From Epiperipatus broadwayi (lineage: Eukaryota; Onychophora; Udeonychophora; Euonychophora; Peripatidae), in assembly GCA_028023455.1 (NCBI GenBank), contig JAQFVV010006472.1, positions 965,501 to 1,029,500 on the forward strand: a stretch of 64,000 bases of DNA. The letters run 5' to 3'. Shown piece after piece: positions 24,141 to 36,179 of this stretch. Every line of letters begins with the position of its first letter. Within the stretch, counting starts at the first letter, position 1. Under the pieces are notes generated by a model. The model saw only the letters and a list, made by a program, of their open reading frames with translations, had not been told where the DNA came from and did not search any database. Made by a program: the position numbers and the translations under genes.

Positions 24141-25002
24141 ATATTTTATCAATTTATAATAAATATTTATTAAAATGTATCTTATAATTATTTCTGTTTT
24201 ACATAATTTTTTCATTATATGATTTATTAGAAATATGTGATTTTAAGCATAAATAGCATTTTCACTATTTCAAAATAGAATATGCAAGTGAGTTTTTGGC
24301 TTCACAATGTTATCAATATTATGATTACTCTATGCAACATGATTTATAAAATTTAAAGTAACTCTTAAACTGGTATTTGACTTTAATGAAGTTTGTTTTC
24401 CTTTTTTGTAACTAATTCACATAGGCAGTATTAGATTTCATTAGAACACTGATTTGACATTTAGGACTATTAAAATCTTCCATAACTTGTCCCAGATGTT
24501 GTATAGCAAAAATTAATTTATTCCAGATCAACATATTTGCATACATTATTATTAAAAACATTTTTATAATACCCCTTACCCATCATTAAATTAAAATTAA
24601 ATATATAATTTTTAATGGTGTTAAACTACTATTATAAATAAAATACTTATTTAATTTTAATATTTTAAATATATATATATGTAATAATTGATAGTATAGA
24701 GATTTATACACATATAAAATACTATTGAAGGAAAATACTCTTCACACATGCACAATAAAATAGACATATGTGTTTTTAAAAAAATAATATGCAAAAAGAG
24801 TATTTTTTCCCACTACCTGTAAAGCCAAATTATTTAGAGTTCTTTTTTAAATAGTTCATAAATAATATTAATGGAGTGAACTTTCAACAATAGTTGTCTA
24901 TGATCAAAAATAGATGGAAAAATAATACTTATTAAACCAAGAAAGCTTTGTTTAATTGGGTAATCGTAAAAATTAAACATGGTCAAAAGATCAAGCAATC
25001 AA
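24141..25002. other. AT-rich DNA with no recognised feature
   Basis: No gene or structured element recognised between the decayed LINE and the Helitron. Confidence 0.45.
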
Positions 25003-25568
25003 TCTATATAAATAAAAATGTAAATGTTCAAAATCTTAAATCTCTGAAAGTTATTCACCGATTGCTTTGAAATTTTGATCCAACATTGCATTCGAATACG
25101 CACGTGTTTTTATAAACAGACTATTTATACACCTACTATTATCTATCTGTGACAGGTAAAAACATGCTTTTTTTGAAAAACAGCCCTATCTGTTGGACGT
25201 AAAAGCAACACATGCTAAATTGAATTTTTATAGATTTCGATTTATTTTCATTTTGATTTAATGAGAAATTGCGATTCATAATTTGATTGGCATTTGCAAT
25301 CACCATCAACAAAGCTCAGGGCCAATCTTTAGAATTGTGCAATTTAGATTTAGACATGGATTGCTTGTCACATGGACAATTATGTTGCATGTTCTAGAAT
25401 CATCTAACCATACAATCTCTATATCTGCACAGACAATGGAACAACAAAAAATATTGTATACCCACAAGTATCATTAAATTAAACATATTAGAAACGTGCG
25501 CTTTCTCTTTTCTTTCTTTTCCATTTAACCAGACTGAGCCACAGCAACGCATGGCCAGATATGGCTAG
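25003..25568 (+). mobile_element. Internally deleted Helitron
   Basis: It starts TCTATATAAATAAAAATG after a host A and ends CTAG before a host T, which is the Helitron insertion pattern (5'-TC...CTRR-3' between A and T). Just before the 3' end is GCCACAGCAACGCATGGC, a short stem-loop of the kind Helitrons carry. Inside, near 25285-25400, a reading frame gives INKAQGQSLELCNLDLD then HGQL, the last conserved motifs of the PIF1-type helicase of RepHel proteins. The Rep domain and most of the helicase are gone. There is no target duplication, as expected. Confidence 0.75.
25285..25470 (+). pseudogene. Remnant of Helitron PIF1-type helicase C-terminus
   Basis: The frame holding INKAQGQSL and LSHGQL corresponds to helicase motifs near the C-terminus, where active proteins read INKSQGQT and HGQLYVA-SR. 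A stop follows the HGQL motif closely. The open frame at 25283-25477 is a different frame and is spurious. Only about 60 residues of a protein normally over 1000 are left. Confidence 0.6.
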
Positions 25569-25813
25569 TTTCTAAATAAAATAATATAATTTTAATTGTT
25601 TACATCATAATAAGTCTATGATCCTAGGTTTTTTTAATGAAATCATTCTGATATACTTTATTTTCCTAATAGAAAAAATACCAACCATCAAACTTCATAT
25701 ATATTTTTTAAGTAGAAAATATTTGTAACTGCAATATTTAGGTCTCTGAATATGTAAAATATGTTGTTATCAAAATAAACTTACACTTGATAAACCAGGT
25801 AGTATTAAGCATG

Positions 25814-25821
25814 CTATTAAG
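25814..25821 (+). repeat. 8-bp target duplication, left
   Basis: CTATTAAG, identical to 29144-29151 on the other side of the hAT element. Confidence 0.85.
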
Positions 25822-26388
25822 CAGAGGCAAATTAAGCAGTAAGCGGACTAAGCAGCCACATAGGACCCTGGAATACTAAGGGGTCCCTACATCTTAAAAT
25901 GTTTTTTATTAGGATTTGAGAAAAATTCTGTTTTTTTTTTCTGTATACAATCAACCCTCCTATAATGCAGTATTATTTAAGCTTTTGAAGGGAATTTATT
26001 TGAGTTTTGGCAGGATTCTAACTTTCAACTGGGCATCAGGGGATGAAACTAGTATAGCATAAATATGCCCAAATTAAGTAAATATATATATATATATTTT
26101 AATTACACAAAAAATTTGACTGCTCCCAAAATAATAATTTGATTTCAATTTAAAACTCTGCTTTTGGAAAAATTATTGTAAATAAATTTTGCTGTTTTCC
26201 TGAAGCTGATTTATCTCTAGTTAAATGATATATTCCTGATCTCATATACCATTCACCTATTTTTCCCCATAGCTCCATTCATGCCAGATTTAAACCCTCT
26301 ATGAGTAAATGCATATAAGCATCAACACAGTTATATATGTATCACCACACAGATATATGTGAATAAACAGCTCAGCTATACTATCATA

Positions 26389-26390
<2 letters not shown>

Positions 26391-26441
<51 letters not shown>
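26391..26441. repeat. (TA)n tract followed by a ~36-bp tandem duplication
   Basis: A TA repeat followed by two copies of ATTACAGCATGTATATTTTA (from 26441 and about 26480). Confidence 0.85.
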
Positions 26442-26443
<2 letters not shown>

Positions 26444-26710
26444 CAGCATGTATATTTTATTTAAAAAAAATATATATATTACAGCATGTATATTTTATTT
26501 AAAACTAAATCTTTTAAATTATACATTTTATTTGTTAAATGAGCCAATTTATTTTATATTAAAAATTGCATGTGTATGTGCAAAGTTCACATATTACCAA
26601 GATACATATATAATGAAATATTACTTAAAAGTTTCTAATAATTCTTAATTTTAAATTAAAATAATTGTAAACAAAAATAGCACCAACACACACCTGTGTC
26701 AAAATAGCAT

Positions 26711-27235
26711 GTGAGCAAAATTTTAAATCTTACTTTTGCAATAATAATAATTAAGGATAAACCTCAAATTACCCTCCCTTATATTCCCAAATTATCACAA
26801 CAGTTTATAAAGACTTTAGCTGCTGAATTTAAGGTTGGCTTTCACACTCCCCCTAATACTAACAGACTGATTAATAATTCGAAGGACAGAATGGATCCAT
26901 CTCAGACACCTCTGGTTGTATACAGTATTTCGTGCCCTCAGTCTGGATGCAGTGCCATATACTACAGGGAAACCAAGGCCACTGTTCATAATAGAGCTGC
27001 TCAACACATTTATACATATAGAAGAGCAAAAAAGAATAATGATAACCTCTCAATATTTTTTAAACATGAAAAGCAGGCTGGCCATGTGTTTGAACCCTGC
27101 AACCCCAAGATAGTATGTTCCGAAGCCAATGATTGTAAAAGAAAAATCAAGGAGGCGTATTTTATTATCAGTGATAACAATGCCATCAATAGATGTGACA
27201 TGTGTTTTTCTATTTCAAGAAAATTGACAAATTAA
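26711..27235 (+). pseudogene. C-terminal fragment of a second PLE clade with degenerate GIY-YIG
   Basis: The open frame reads QITLPYIPKLSQQFIKTLAAEF, then NTNRLINNSKDRMDPSQ, then VVYSISCPQSGC..AIYYRET, HNRAAQHI, FFKHEKQAGHVF and KRKIKEAYFI. The pattern (LPY-P-LS, K-KD, VVY-I-C, YIGET, R--EH, H----GH, R--KEA--I) is the linker and GIY-YIG domain of common animal PLEs. It differs from the 15-20 kb PLE, which lacks the LPYIP block and the GH motif. The second half of GIY-YIG is YYRE instead of YIGE, replacing the conserved Gly, so the nuclease is probably dead. The reverse transcriptase is missing (5' truncation). The start is not a real initiation codon. Confidence 0.8.
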
Positions 27236-27290
27236 TTTGCATTCGCATTTGCATATTTTATTATTTTGTAACATTACAGCAATGTTTATA

Positions 27291-27343
27291 ATTTATTTTG
27301 GCCATGAATATGAGGGAAAACCTCGAAAGTACTAGGCCTAAAT
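27291..27343 (+). ncRNA. Hammerhead-like fold in the second PLE's 3' region
   Basis: Stem I pairs ATTTA (27291-27295) with TAAAT (27339-27343) and GGCC (27300-27303) with GGCC (27335-27338). The core reads ATGAATA, then an unpaired T, stem II GAGG/CCTC with a GAAAA loop, GAAA (27325-27328), and minimal stem III GTACT with H17 = A at 27334. Positions 3 and 8 are A and T, so they still pair although the consensus is C and G. Stem III is the same AGTACT palindrome as in the other PLE family. Stem I is well formed. Activity is uncertain. Confidence 0.5.
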
Positions 27344-27658
27344 TGATTTAATATTTTGGTTGATACTTACAGCTTCTTCTTCAGTGGGTAAATCACTTTT
27401 ATATGCTAATATATTTTATAGTAAACAGAATCTATTGAAGTAAAACAATTACCAAATTTTTTGGAAATTGAGATGGCCCAAGTTAATTTTAAAATATCAG
27501 ATTATAATTAAAACAGAAGTTTAAATCAATTTTGTAACTTAAAACATCTTAATAACATTATCATTAAAATATATATTTTTAGTAGGCATTGTTTGCAAGG
27601 CTAAAAGCTTTTAAACTATTTTACAAAAAAAAAAAAAACTTTTCTTCACAGCAAAAAA

Positions 27659-28969
27659 ATGAAGAGACATCAAAGTGGGGCAAAAAAGTGGAAAAAGTTT
27701 TTAAAAAAACTTGGAAATTGCTGAAAGCCAAAGAAATTCATTGCATAATTTTTTAAAAGTTAATACAGAGACAGAGTTACCATTGATATTTATGTCAGAT
27801 AATTCAGAATTGCCTATGTTTGAAATTTTTTCTAAAAAAGAGAAAAAAGAATAAGTTGAGAATCAAGAGGTTGAAATTACTACTGGAAAAAGGTAATGCA
27901 AAAATGCAGAACATAGAGATAGTCCAGAAAGATGCTTCGATTAGACATTGAAATAATAAATGATATAGCTTTATTGCCAACAATGGTATTAAAGATCATG
28001 TAACAAACCAAAAAATATCAGAAATACAGAGAATTTAAAATCAGTGTATAAAGACAGAGGTGAAGTGTATTACAGAGAACTTTCTTATGATCATTTTTAC
28101 AGAAAGAAATCAAATGAAATTATGGAAAAGAGAAATTGGTTGATATTTTCAGAAACAGGCAAAAGTGTTTACTGCTACCTTTGCAAACTCTTTTCAACAA
28201 TAAAGTCTAAATTAATAATTGGTTTACAAAATTGGGATCAACAACTGTTATTTTATCGGACCATAACATTTCAAAAGAACACATGTCAGCCATGTGTACT
28301 ATGTATAAAAGATTAACAATAAAATTAATACTTAACTATTACAGGAAAAGGAAAAAGAAGAATGTTATTGGAGAGAAGTGTTGAAAAGAATTGTATCAAC
28401 AATAGCTTAGGATTAGGATTTAGGGGTCATGATGAAAGCAAAGATTCCAATAGGAAAGAAAATTATTTAACCTGCTTGAAATATCTAAGTGAATACAATG
28501 AGTTTTTTAAAGTTAGTCTACAAAAATATGCCAACCAAGGATAAGAAAATGTAAACTATTTATCTCATATTATTTGAGACAATAAAAAAGTTTAAGGATA
28601 TTTACAAAAATGACATTGATGTTAGTAATGTTGAAGATAAATTTGACCATTTTTTTAATATTTCTAAAATAAAATGACACCATAAAAACCACACCAGACA
28701 TTTATCAGCAGCCAAAGAAATGTCTTACACATTTCTGAATGTTGAAATATTATTGAAATTTTTTTTAATAATCCCCTTATCTAATGCATCAGGAAAGATT
28801 GTTTTCTGTTTTAAAGCATGTAAAAAATTATTTAAGTAGTACTATGGGAGAAGAAAGGTTAAATAATATAGCCATTCTGTATATAGAGCAGGAATTTTTA
28901 AGTCGAATTGACACTGCAAAAATAATTGATGAATTTGCAAAAAATAAAGCAAGATGGAAATTCATATAA
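27659..28969 (+). pseudogene. hAT transposase with TTF-type zinc finger, broken and internally deleted
   Basis: In order: MKRHQSGAKKWKKFLKKLG near 27660, the usual Lys-rich N-terminus of this transposase group; a zinc-finger region at 28044-28316 with KRNWLIFSETGKSVYCYLC, KLF and GLQNW, matching the TTF-type (ZMYM-like) finger (R-WL-YS-----YC--C-LF----GF--W); LGFRGHDESKDSNRKENYL near 28400, the block leading into the RNase-H-like core; then directly MHQERLFSVLKHVKNYLSS and ERLNNIAILYIE (28784-28969), the C-terminal dimerisation region. The middle, with most of the catalytic core, is missing. Several stops and frameshifts separate the blocks. Such proteins mediate cut-and-paste transposition; this one cannot. 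Confidence 0.8.
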
Positions 28970-29143
28970 AAAATGTTTTTTAATAAATTCATTTAATGTG
29001 TTATGGTATGAAATTTTTGATTACTTTTCTTTTTTGTTAATAACTTAATGAGAGTTTTCTTCAAAATTTATTTTTTTGACTTGAATGTGAGGGCCCCAAA
29101 ATTTTTACCACTTAGGGCTCTGACTTGGCTTGATCCACCTCTG

Positions 29144-29151
29144 CTATTAAG
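29144..29151 (+). repeat. 8-bp target duplication, right
   Basis: CTATTAAG, identical to 25814-25821. Confidence 0.85.
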
Positions 29152-30584
29152 ATAAAAGCATTACAGGTGTGAATGATTTTGATTATTGTAAGTATTTCAG
29201 GAGATTTTTAAAGTTTATTATAGGTTTATCAAAAATATAATGTCATAACTGTTTAAAAAGTTTACACTTTTCAGTTGGATATGTTTTATTATCAGTTCTG
29301 CTCTAAGTTATGTAAATTATTGTTCAGTCAATTTCAAGTTAAATGGGCATACATTTAATATAATATAATTTAAATATAGGTAGCCAATATATATCACAAA
29401 TATATATTTGTCCACTGATAAAAGGAAAAATCAGAAAATATCTGAGGGTGGAAATTTAAGTCCATATCAGCTGATTACTTAAAATTGCTATAGATAATGC
29501 TTGAACATACAGCTGCTTTTATTTATATCATATTGTGTAAGCTAAAGAATCAAATGCTATCATGCTGATATATACATTCCTAATTTAAAAAATTATATTT
29601 CTACACTTAGAGAAGAACTAAGGATACTAAATATACACTTACTGAACTAAAGTCAAATCTATATAATTACATGCAAATTAGCTATAATCTTAGAGAGGTT
29701 TTTTTATGAATTAAAAATAACAATCATCAGCATTCTATAAATGTAAAGGCCACAAATTCTTTCCTCCTTCCCTCCACCCTTAATCAATTCCAATTAAAAA
29801 CTCCACCATCAAATCTATGCCTGTTCTATGAAGTCATCTATGAACTGTTCCAAAAACTACTGTCATAAAAATGGAAAACAATATTAGTGCTAATACATAT
29901 TTTTTAACACCAGCCTTCATTTCAAATAAATGTGTTTTTTACTGTCAATAGTAAAACGGTCTCTCGTACCATTATATAGAAACTGTGAAACATCAATAAA
30001 CTTTAGTGAAAAACCGAATAATTTTAATGAATTTTTTTAAATAGCTAAAAAAAATGTTTTGATTAAATCAGTAAAAAAATATACAAATTATGCTTTTGTT
30101 AATGACTTTTATTTCCCTGACAGAAAAATAATATCTATTACACTTTCTGAATGTTCAAATCTTTAGACAGATTCTCCCAATTACTTATATATCACAGAAA
30201 ATTTTATATATCTCATCAGGATATACTATCTTTCTATTTTTAAAGTGACAAAGAGATAAATTTTTACAATTTTGTTTATCTATTATTTTGCTACAGATAT
30301 ATAAAAAAACGTTTTAGATTTTAAAGCACTCTTAATTTTAAACAATGCTGTTCTTTGACAAGTAATGAAAAAATAAATATTATTTTTTCCTATTTCACAC
30401 TTGGTCAATTATGTAACCCATATACCAAATGTGATTAATAGCTTCAACACACATTATTTGCCTTTTTCTTTTAATTATGTAATACCAATAAATTACAAAT
30501 AGGAAATACTCAGATATGTGACATCAAAATAATAGATGGATTTTCAATCCAGATATCTTCAGTTTTATTTTCATTATTAATATT
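29152..30584. other. AT-rich DNA with no recognised feature
   Basis: No coding similarity or repeat structure recognised. Confidence 0.45.
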
Positions 30585-30877
30585 TTTTAATCATTGTTGA
30601 TCTATTGCTGCATGAAGGTCTTGTTCCAATCCCTAATTCTCTTTTCCACAACATAACAGCAATTTCATTGCTTTATTCATCCATCACATATGATCTCTTT
30701 CTAGATCCTGTACAATCTATTGGAATCTAATGTAACACATCAACTATCCACCTATAATCATCACTTCTAGCAATATGTCTTCTAGATCCATTTCAGCTTC
30801 TTAATTATTACAATAGTCTCAATGATATTTGTTCGTTCTCATACCCATATATTTCATTTTTGATTTCTTGTTACCCT

Positions 30878-30929
<52 letters not shown>

Positions 30930-33460
30930 AGGGTAACAAGAATATATATATATATATATATATCCATATTTGGTTGAATGGTCTGAAGTCTCTACATATA
31001 TTGCTCTTCTGTTAAGTATTCAAGTCTCATATCAATAAGCAATGATTGGTAAAACACATCTATTAAAAATCTTTTCAGGCATAAAGACATTTTTTCAATA
31101 TTAAGTTATTCCTATCAAAACCACTGTGTCCAAATTTAATTCTGTGATTAAATTCATCCATTATGTCTCCATCTGCCTAATTATGTTATTTGCAGTTCTT
31201 AACTTCTAATTTATAATTATCAATCTTTATTTTTTTTTAAAAAGTCCATTGAACATTACTTTAATATTTTTTAGCATTCATCTTTAATTCTACCTTTTTA
31301 CTTTCATCTGATAATTCTTGCAATGTTTCTTGATGTTTTAAAGGATTATTTGCAAAAACAATTATATCATCAGCAAAATATATGAGTTAAATATTCTCTA
31401 TTTACTTTTACTCCCTTAACTTTCTATTGTAATCCATAAAATACTTTTTGTAAAACAGCTATAAAAGTTTTTGAAGATATAGAATCTCCCTGTTGAAAAT
31501 ATCTTTCTCTATTGTTAATCTCATTAGCATTACCATGTAATCTGATCATTTATGTTACATTTTGATAAATATTCTTCAGAACAAGGCAATATTCTGGATT
31601 TATATCTTTATGAGCCAATGCCTCTGTCATTATAAAAGTGCTTATAAAATTAAATGCCTATTCAATATCTACAAATTCAAATCATAATGGCAACTTATAT
31701 TCAGAGGACATTTCTATAACTTCTCTCAATACCTGGATGTGAATCACTATGTTAATTCATTTATAAGCTAGACTGTTTCTTTATTTGTTGCTGTAAATAA
31801 ATTAAAATTATTTTGGACATGATGAAAAACTGATAGGTCTGTAATTTTATCAACAATTTTTCTATATCTTCACTGTTTCTTTTAACACATTGATAATAAT
31901 TCCATCACTTCCTGAAGTGTTTTACTTCTTCATAGATTTAATTTCATGTCTCACTTCTTCACTTAAAGTAGTATGACAATTCAAAAGTTGTAAATACTGT
32001 AGCATTCATTTTGTTTTCTTGTTATATATTACTATATAATTCTTTATAGAATTCTTCAACATATTTCATGATGTCATTTCTCTTCATCATTTTTCTTTTA
32101 GATAATAGTTCCAACTATTCTTTTTATTGCAGAAATAACTTTGCTTTTAATATCAAGATGTTGTTTTGCACTTTTGAGACTTTTATTTTATTCTATAGCT
32201 TTTCATTTTAATTCACAATTCCATTTTTTTATATCTTTATAATTCTTTTTCTTATCATTTTACAAAATTCTAGAGATTCAATCCTTTTTAATGGATTTTT
32301 TTTTTAAATCTTCATATTTCTTCTTTCTTTATATATTCCCTTGCCTCAGTGGTAAAGATTTACTGAAAAAATGTTGCTTTTTTGTACCAGATATCTTTCT
32401 TACACTTCTTAATAGAATATCAGTTATTTTCTTATTGATTACAATCAAATTTGAATCATTTTGATACACTATTATAAAATTTTAAAACTACTTGAAAATT
32501 GTAATTTAACTTCATTGGAGTGTTTCTGAAGATTAGGAATAACATCTCTTAATACTGATTTTCTTAATAGTTTCCCTCTCTCTAGTTTTGCATTTATAAT
32601 TGTTGTACATTTCATTAATCAATGATCACTTCTTGTATTAAATCTATTAAGAACATTACAATCTTGAAATATATATTTCCTAATAGTCAAAATGTAATCC
32701 AACTGTGCTACATCTTCATTTGGATGTTTTAATGTCCATTTCCATTTAGAATTTTTTTCAGACCAAGAATTCACAATATATAGGGAGGTTTTTAGCAAAC
32801 TCCACAAGTTTGTGTTTTTTTTCATTTCTATTACCATAACCAAATTTACCTACAGCATTTTCTTCTTTCAATCATTTACCAATTTTAGTATTAAATTCTC
32901 ACATGTTAATTTTAAAATATTGTTTGGTTTAACAAAAGTATTATATACATCCATATAAAAATCCTCTACTTCATCACAATGAGAACTTGTTGGGACATAA
33001 ACTGGAATTATCTTCATTTAGTATTTTTATTACATTAAATAATTATTCTCATCACTGCTTCTGATATACCATCAATTTCTTCATTGTTTTCCTTCATTTT
33101 TACTTATAATAAATCTCACACCTGTTGTGCTTCCAATTCTTATGCCTTTGCAGTAAAATACATGCCCATTTTTAAAATCAATTGTGTCTTGATCCTTTCT
33201 TCTAATTTCACAAAGTCCAACAATGTCCCATTTATTATTAGACAATTCCTTTTCCAATTCATGAAACCTTTTTTCACTTGAAAGTTTTCTGGAATTGTAG
33301 GTACTTATATATAAGTTTATTATGAATAGCAACTTGCATCCTTAATTAGGGAATTTTTAGCACCTTCTACCTTTGATCACTGACTGCTGCCTTGGTTAAT
33401 TACTTAACTTTCTGGGAATAAGGGCCATAATTAGTTTTAATTGTCAGGATTGGAAATATC
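30585..33460 (-). pseudogene. Decayed RTE-type LINE, minus strand
   Basis: Read on the minus strand, the 5' region near 33455 (TGGCCCTTATTCCCAG, then GGTGCTAAAAATTCCC) matches the 5' region of the copy at 38735. Endonuclease pieces follow: KWDIVGLCEIRRK and FKNGHVFYCKG (33081-33332), then KWKWTLKHPNED, LDYIL and KYIFQDCNVLNRF (32619-32843). RT-like pieces continue down to about 30590, including sequence equivalent to the VRWMDEIRK region. The copy is full-length in span but full of stops. A TA tract with inverted arms is embedded at 30867-30940. Confidence 0.7.
30867..30940. repeat. (TA)n hairpin inside the decayed LINE
   Basis: CTTGTTACCCTAACATA and TATGTTAGGGTAACAAG are perfect 17-bp inverted arms around a TA tract. 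One arm is native LINE sequence (the codons around YMLGVTR in the intact copy); the other is an inverted duplicate of it. Confidence 0.85.
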
Positions 33461-33663
33461 TATTTATAAAAAGATGAGATTATTTACATACACATTTATT
33501 GAAATAAAATCCTTGTTTTTATTTCACCTTTGAGTGGTAAGTTTTAAATTGCACTAAACTTCACTTAAAGTAGGCTATGAATATGGAGACTTAAGTTCTC
33601 TGAAAGCACTCAGCTGTATAATTCTTTTCTAATAATAATAAGCTTCACTTTTTTGCATAAAAC

Positions 33664-33905
33664 ACAATTTAAAACATACAGATTTATTCTGTCTTCACAA
33701 AAAGTCAGTTGATATTTCAAGAACTATGAGACAAATGAGAAGAAACCACAGTGTTTCTTGATTTTAAACTCAGAGGTAAAAAGCCAATAAATTCACCTTG
33801 ATGTGTGTTAGTAAACTGTCCATCCACATTCATTCTTCATAAGAAAAACGCATAGTAGTAATAGCTGCAACAACATGTATTGAGTGAACATTAGGATAAT
33901 TTACA
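33664..33905 (-). repeat. Dispersed repeat, minus-strand copy
   Basis: Its reverse complement matches 38401-38630, sharing CCTAATGTTCACTC, GTTGCAGCTATTACTAC, TTTACCTCTGAGTTTAA and ATCAAGAAACAC. No protein or tRNA similarity was seen. Probably a degraded non-autonomous element. Confidence 0.55.
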
Positions 33906-34980
33906 CTCTCATTTATTTTTAAGGCCTCAAAAAGAAATCTAAGAGTCTCATTTCAGTTAATAGAAAACTCCTTTACTACTGCACAAAGTAATAAATTAAT
34001 AAACAATAAGAAAGTAACAATATACAAACTTATCAAAACTAATGTTTTAAACATTTTTGCTAAATTGGGACGGTTTTGACTATCTTTTAATAAAATTACT
34101 AAAAATATTTATATCAAAAGCTTTATACTCATTTAATGATGTAAAGATAAAAAATTATCTTACTAAAAAAAAGTATAGATTTTTATAAAATGAATGAAAT
34201 TGATGTTCTCTTTCAAGAAGTGCCTACTTGATTATTAATAAATGAATAGCTTAAAGAAATATATTATCTAACAACTAACAAAAGAAAATCTAAATAAAAT
34301 AGTAAAATTATAATTTAATCCAAAATGGGATTGACAATGTAGGACATACAATGGTTTTTACAAAAATCTAAAGATCAATAATTATTTTTTTAAAAAAAAG
34401 TTTATTTCTAAACAGATTCTCAAATATGAATATGACTTTTAGAGTAGATGATGTTCATGAAAAGTAAACGATAGTCATATTTTTATTCTTAAAAAATAAA
34501 GAGTGAATTTCAAATTCCCACTTAAATATTTACTTTGAACTACAATTGTTTTTTTATTTTTTATAATTTCATTTCTAACTTTTATTTTATGTTTTCTTTA
34601 TTTAGTCTCTTTTTTGTTCATGTTTTTAAATAAATATGTGTCTAGTACTATGGAATATATCCAACCATTATTTAAATGAATTAGATTTTAATATGTAAAA
34701 ACAACTACTGAGTTTTATTGTGCTTAAATACCAATTATCCACAATTAATATTATTACATTTTCATTTACCATTGTCAAACTTCCTCCATTCACAACATTC
34801 ACGCCATCCATTTCAGATAAATACACTAATGATTATTACTAATCATTTTCGAAACTAGAGATTATCTCTAGCACAGATATAAACTTTAAACCTCAGTTAA
34901 AGTTTAATATATCTGATTTTTTAAATTTACACACATGGAGTTATTCACCTTTCTCTGTCCCGTATATAATATCTTTATAG
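33906..34980. other. AT-rich DNA with no recognised feature
   Basis: Nothing recognised. Confidence 0.45.
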
Positions 34981-35165
34981 ATATAATAAACACCTCAATA
35001 CTGCCCCATTCTTTTTAAATTCATATAAATAAAGATATAACAAAAGACATGACCCCCAAGATGCATTTCGTGCTGAACCAGCACTCATCAGTTGGTCCAG
35101 GTCACCATCTCTCATGTGTCCGTCCCTCCACCTCTTTATTTCTGTGAATTTATTTATCACCATTT
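34981..35165 (-). repeat. Dispersed hammerhead repeat, copy 1
   Basis: On the minus strand this reads from GGTGATAAATAAATTCACAG through a purine-rich stretch and ACACATGAGAGATGGTGACC into the hammerhead at 35050-35104, then TCATGTCTTTTGTTATATC. The part around the ribozyme recurs at 36571 and, decayed, at 61.8 kb. The boundaries outside the shared core are guesses. The 62-codon frame on this strand looks spurious. Confidence 0.6.
35050..35104 (-). ncRNA. Hammerhead ribozyme (canonical core)
   Basis: Minus strand, 55 nt. Outer stem I is TGACC/GGTCA and inner stem I CCAA/TTGG, with a TGGA/GG internal loop between them. Core CTGATGA. Stem II is GTGCTG/CAGCAC closed by GTT. Then GAAA, a two-base-pair stem III with loop GC (the palindrome ATGCAT), and C17, with predicted cleavage between 35060 and 35059. 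Every conserved core base of a type I hammerhead is present, including the G10.1-C11.1 closing pair. The very short stem III suggests cleavage as a dimer, as known for PLE and retrozyme hammerheads. Confidence 0.85.
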
Positions 35166-36179
35166 TGAATAATCATTTATGCTTTATTAATGAGAACATT
35201 GCATATAATAGTGCACAGATTGTTGCATTAGATATTTTAAAGTAGCGCTAATCAAAACAAAATATTATATTTATTTAAAATATCAGTTAACATTTTGATT
35301 TATTATTGCTTTTAGATATAGCTTTTTTATTTATTTGTTTACCTTTTAGCAAATATTGATACAATTACAAAGCTAAAATTTTCAGCTTCATTTATGCATT
35401 TTTGTTAATAAATTTATATAATTGTATGCTTGTAAAAAGCAAGCACCATGCTTTTCATTAAATTAAAGATTTTATGCATACACAATCGCTCTATGCTTTC
35501 TACTGCAGTAATAATTCATTATATATGCCATGACTTGGGGGTTTATATTCAGAATATAATCAACTTATATCGGGAAGCTGAAAACTTTTAATTCATAAAT
35601 CTGATTAAAATTATACTGTTCTGATTTTATCAAAAGGTTAAAAGACCGTGATGTAGAATATCCTTCTATAAACTTTAACTTCTGATCTTTAATCAGAAAT
35701 GAAAAATAATTTATAGAACTAAACAAACAAAAATCAGTTTGCTGAAATTTTGATATTTTAGCCTTTTGTAAATGCAATGTTTACGACTTGCTACATGTTT
35801 CCCTCTTTTAATAAGTAAAAGTTTCTTAATTACTGATTTAATTTCAATATTAGGAAAGACATTTTAAAATCTATTTTTATCAAAAAAATTATCGTTAAAA
35901 TTTTTTTATGCTTTTTGTATATTTAAAATCTTTTATCATTTTAAATAATTTAATACGCTATATGCGGTATAATCCTGCGTTGCGATTAATTTTAATATTT
36001 CTTTTTTAAATATTTTAGAATTTATAATGACAGTGAATTTGTTATGCAGTAATTCTAAATCATATATATATAAATTTTTATATTTTCAAGGATTACTCCT
36101 TTATTTAGTACGCTATAATTAAAATTTTATTTTATATTAATTGATGTAAAACTGTAAAATTATATATAGTTCAACGTAA
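35166..36179. other. AT-rich DNA with no recognised feature
   Basis: Nothing recognised. The 70-codon minus-strand frame at 35565-35777 has no recognisable similarity. Confidence 0.45.

Larger units (their letters stand above)
25822..29143 (+). mobile_element. hAT-family DNA transposon with nested PLE
   Basis: The ends are CAGAGGCAAATTAAG and, inverted, CAGAGGTGGATCAAG. They are flanked by a perfect 8-bp duplication CTATTAAG, the hallmark length for hAT elements. The right half carries a broken hAT transposase (27659-28969). The left half was invaded by a Penelope-like element of a different clade (about 26711-27430). A TA tract lies at 26391-26441. The 3322-bp total is dead because of stops, a missing transposase middle and the nested insertion. 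Confidence 0.85.

Noticed and set aside
26816-27201. Minus-strand open frames opposite the second PLE
   Set aside because: They are shadows of the GIY-YIG coding frame on the plus strand.
27360-27420. A second hammerhead on the minus strand near ACTGAAGAAGAAGC
   Set aside because: CTGAAGA fits the core, but no stem II could be formed and GAAA is absent in the right place.
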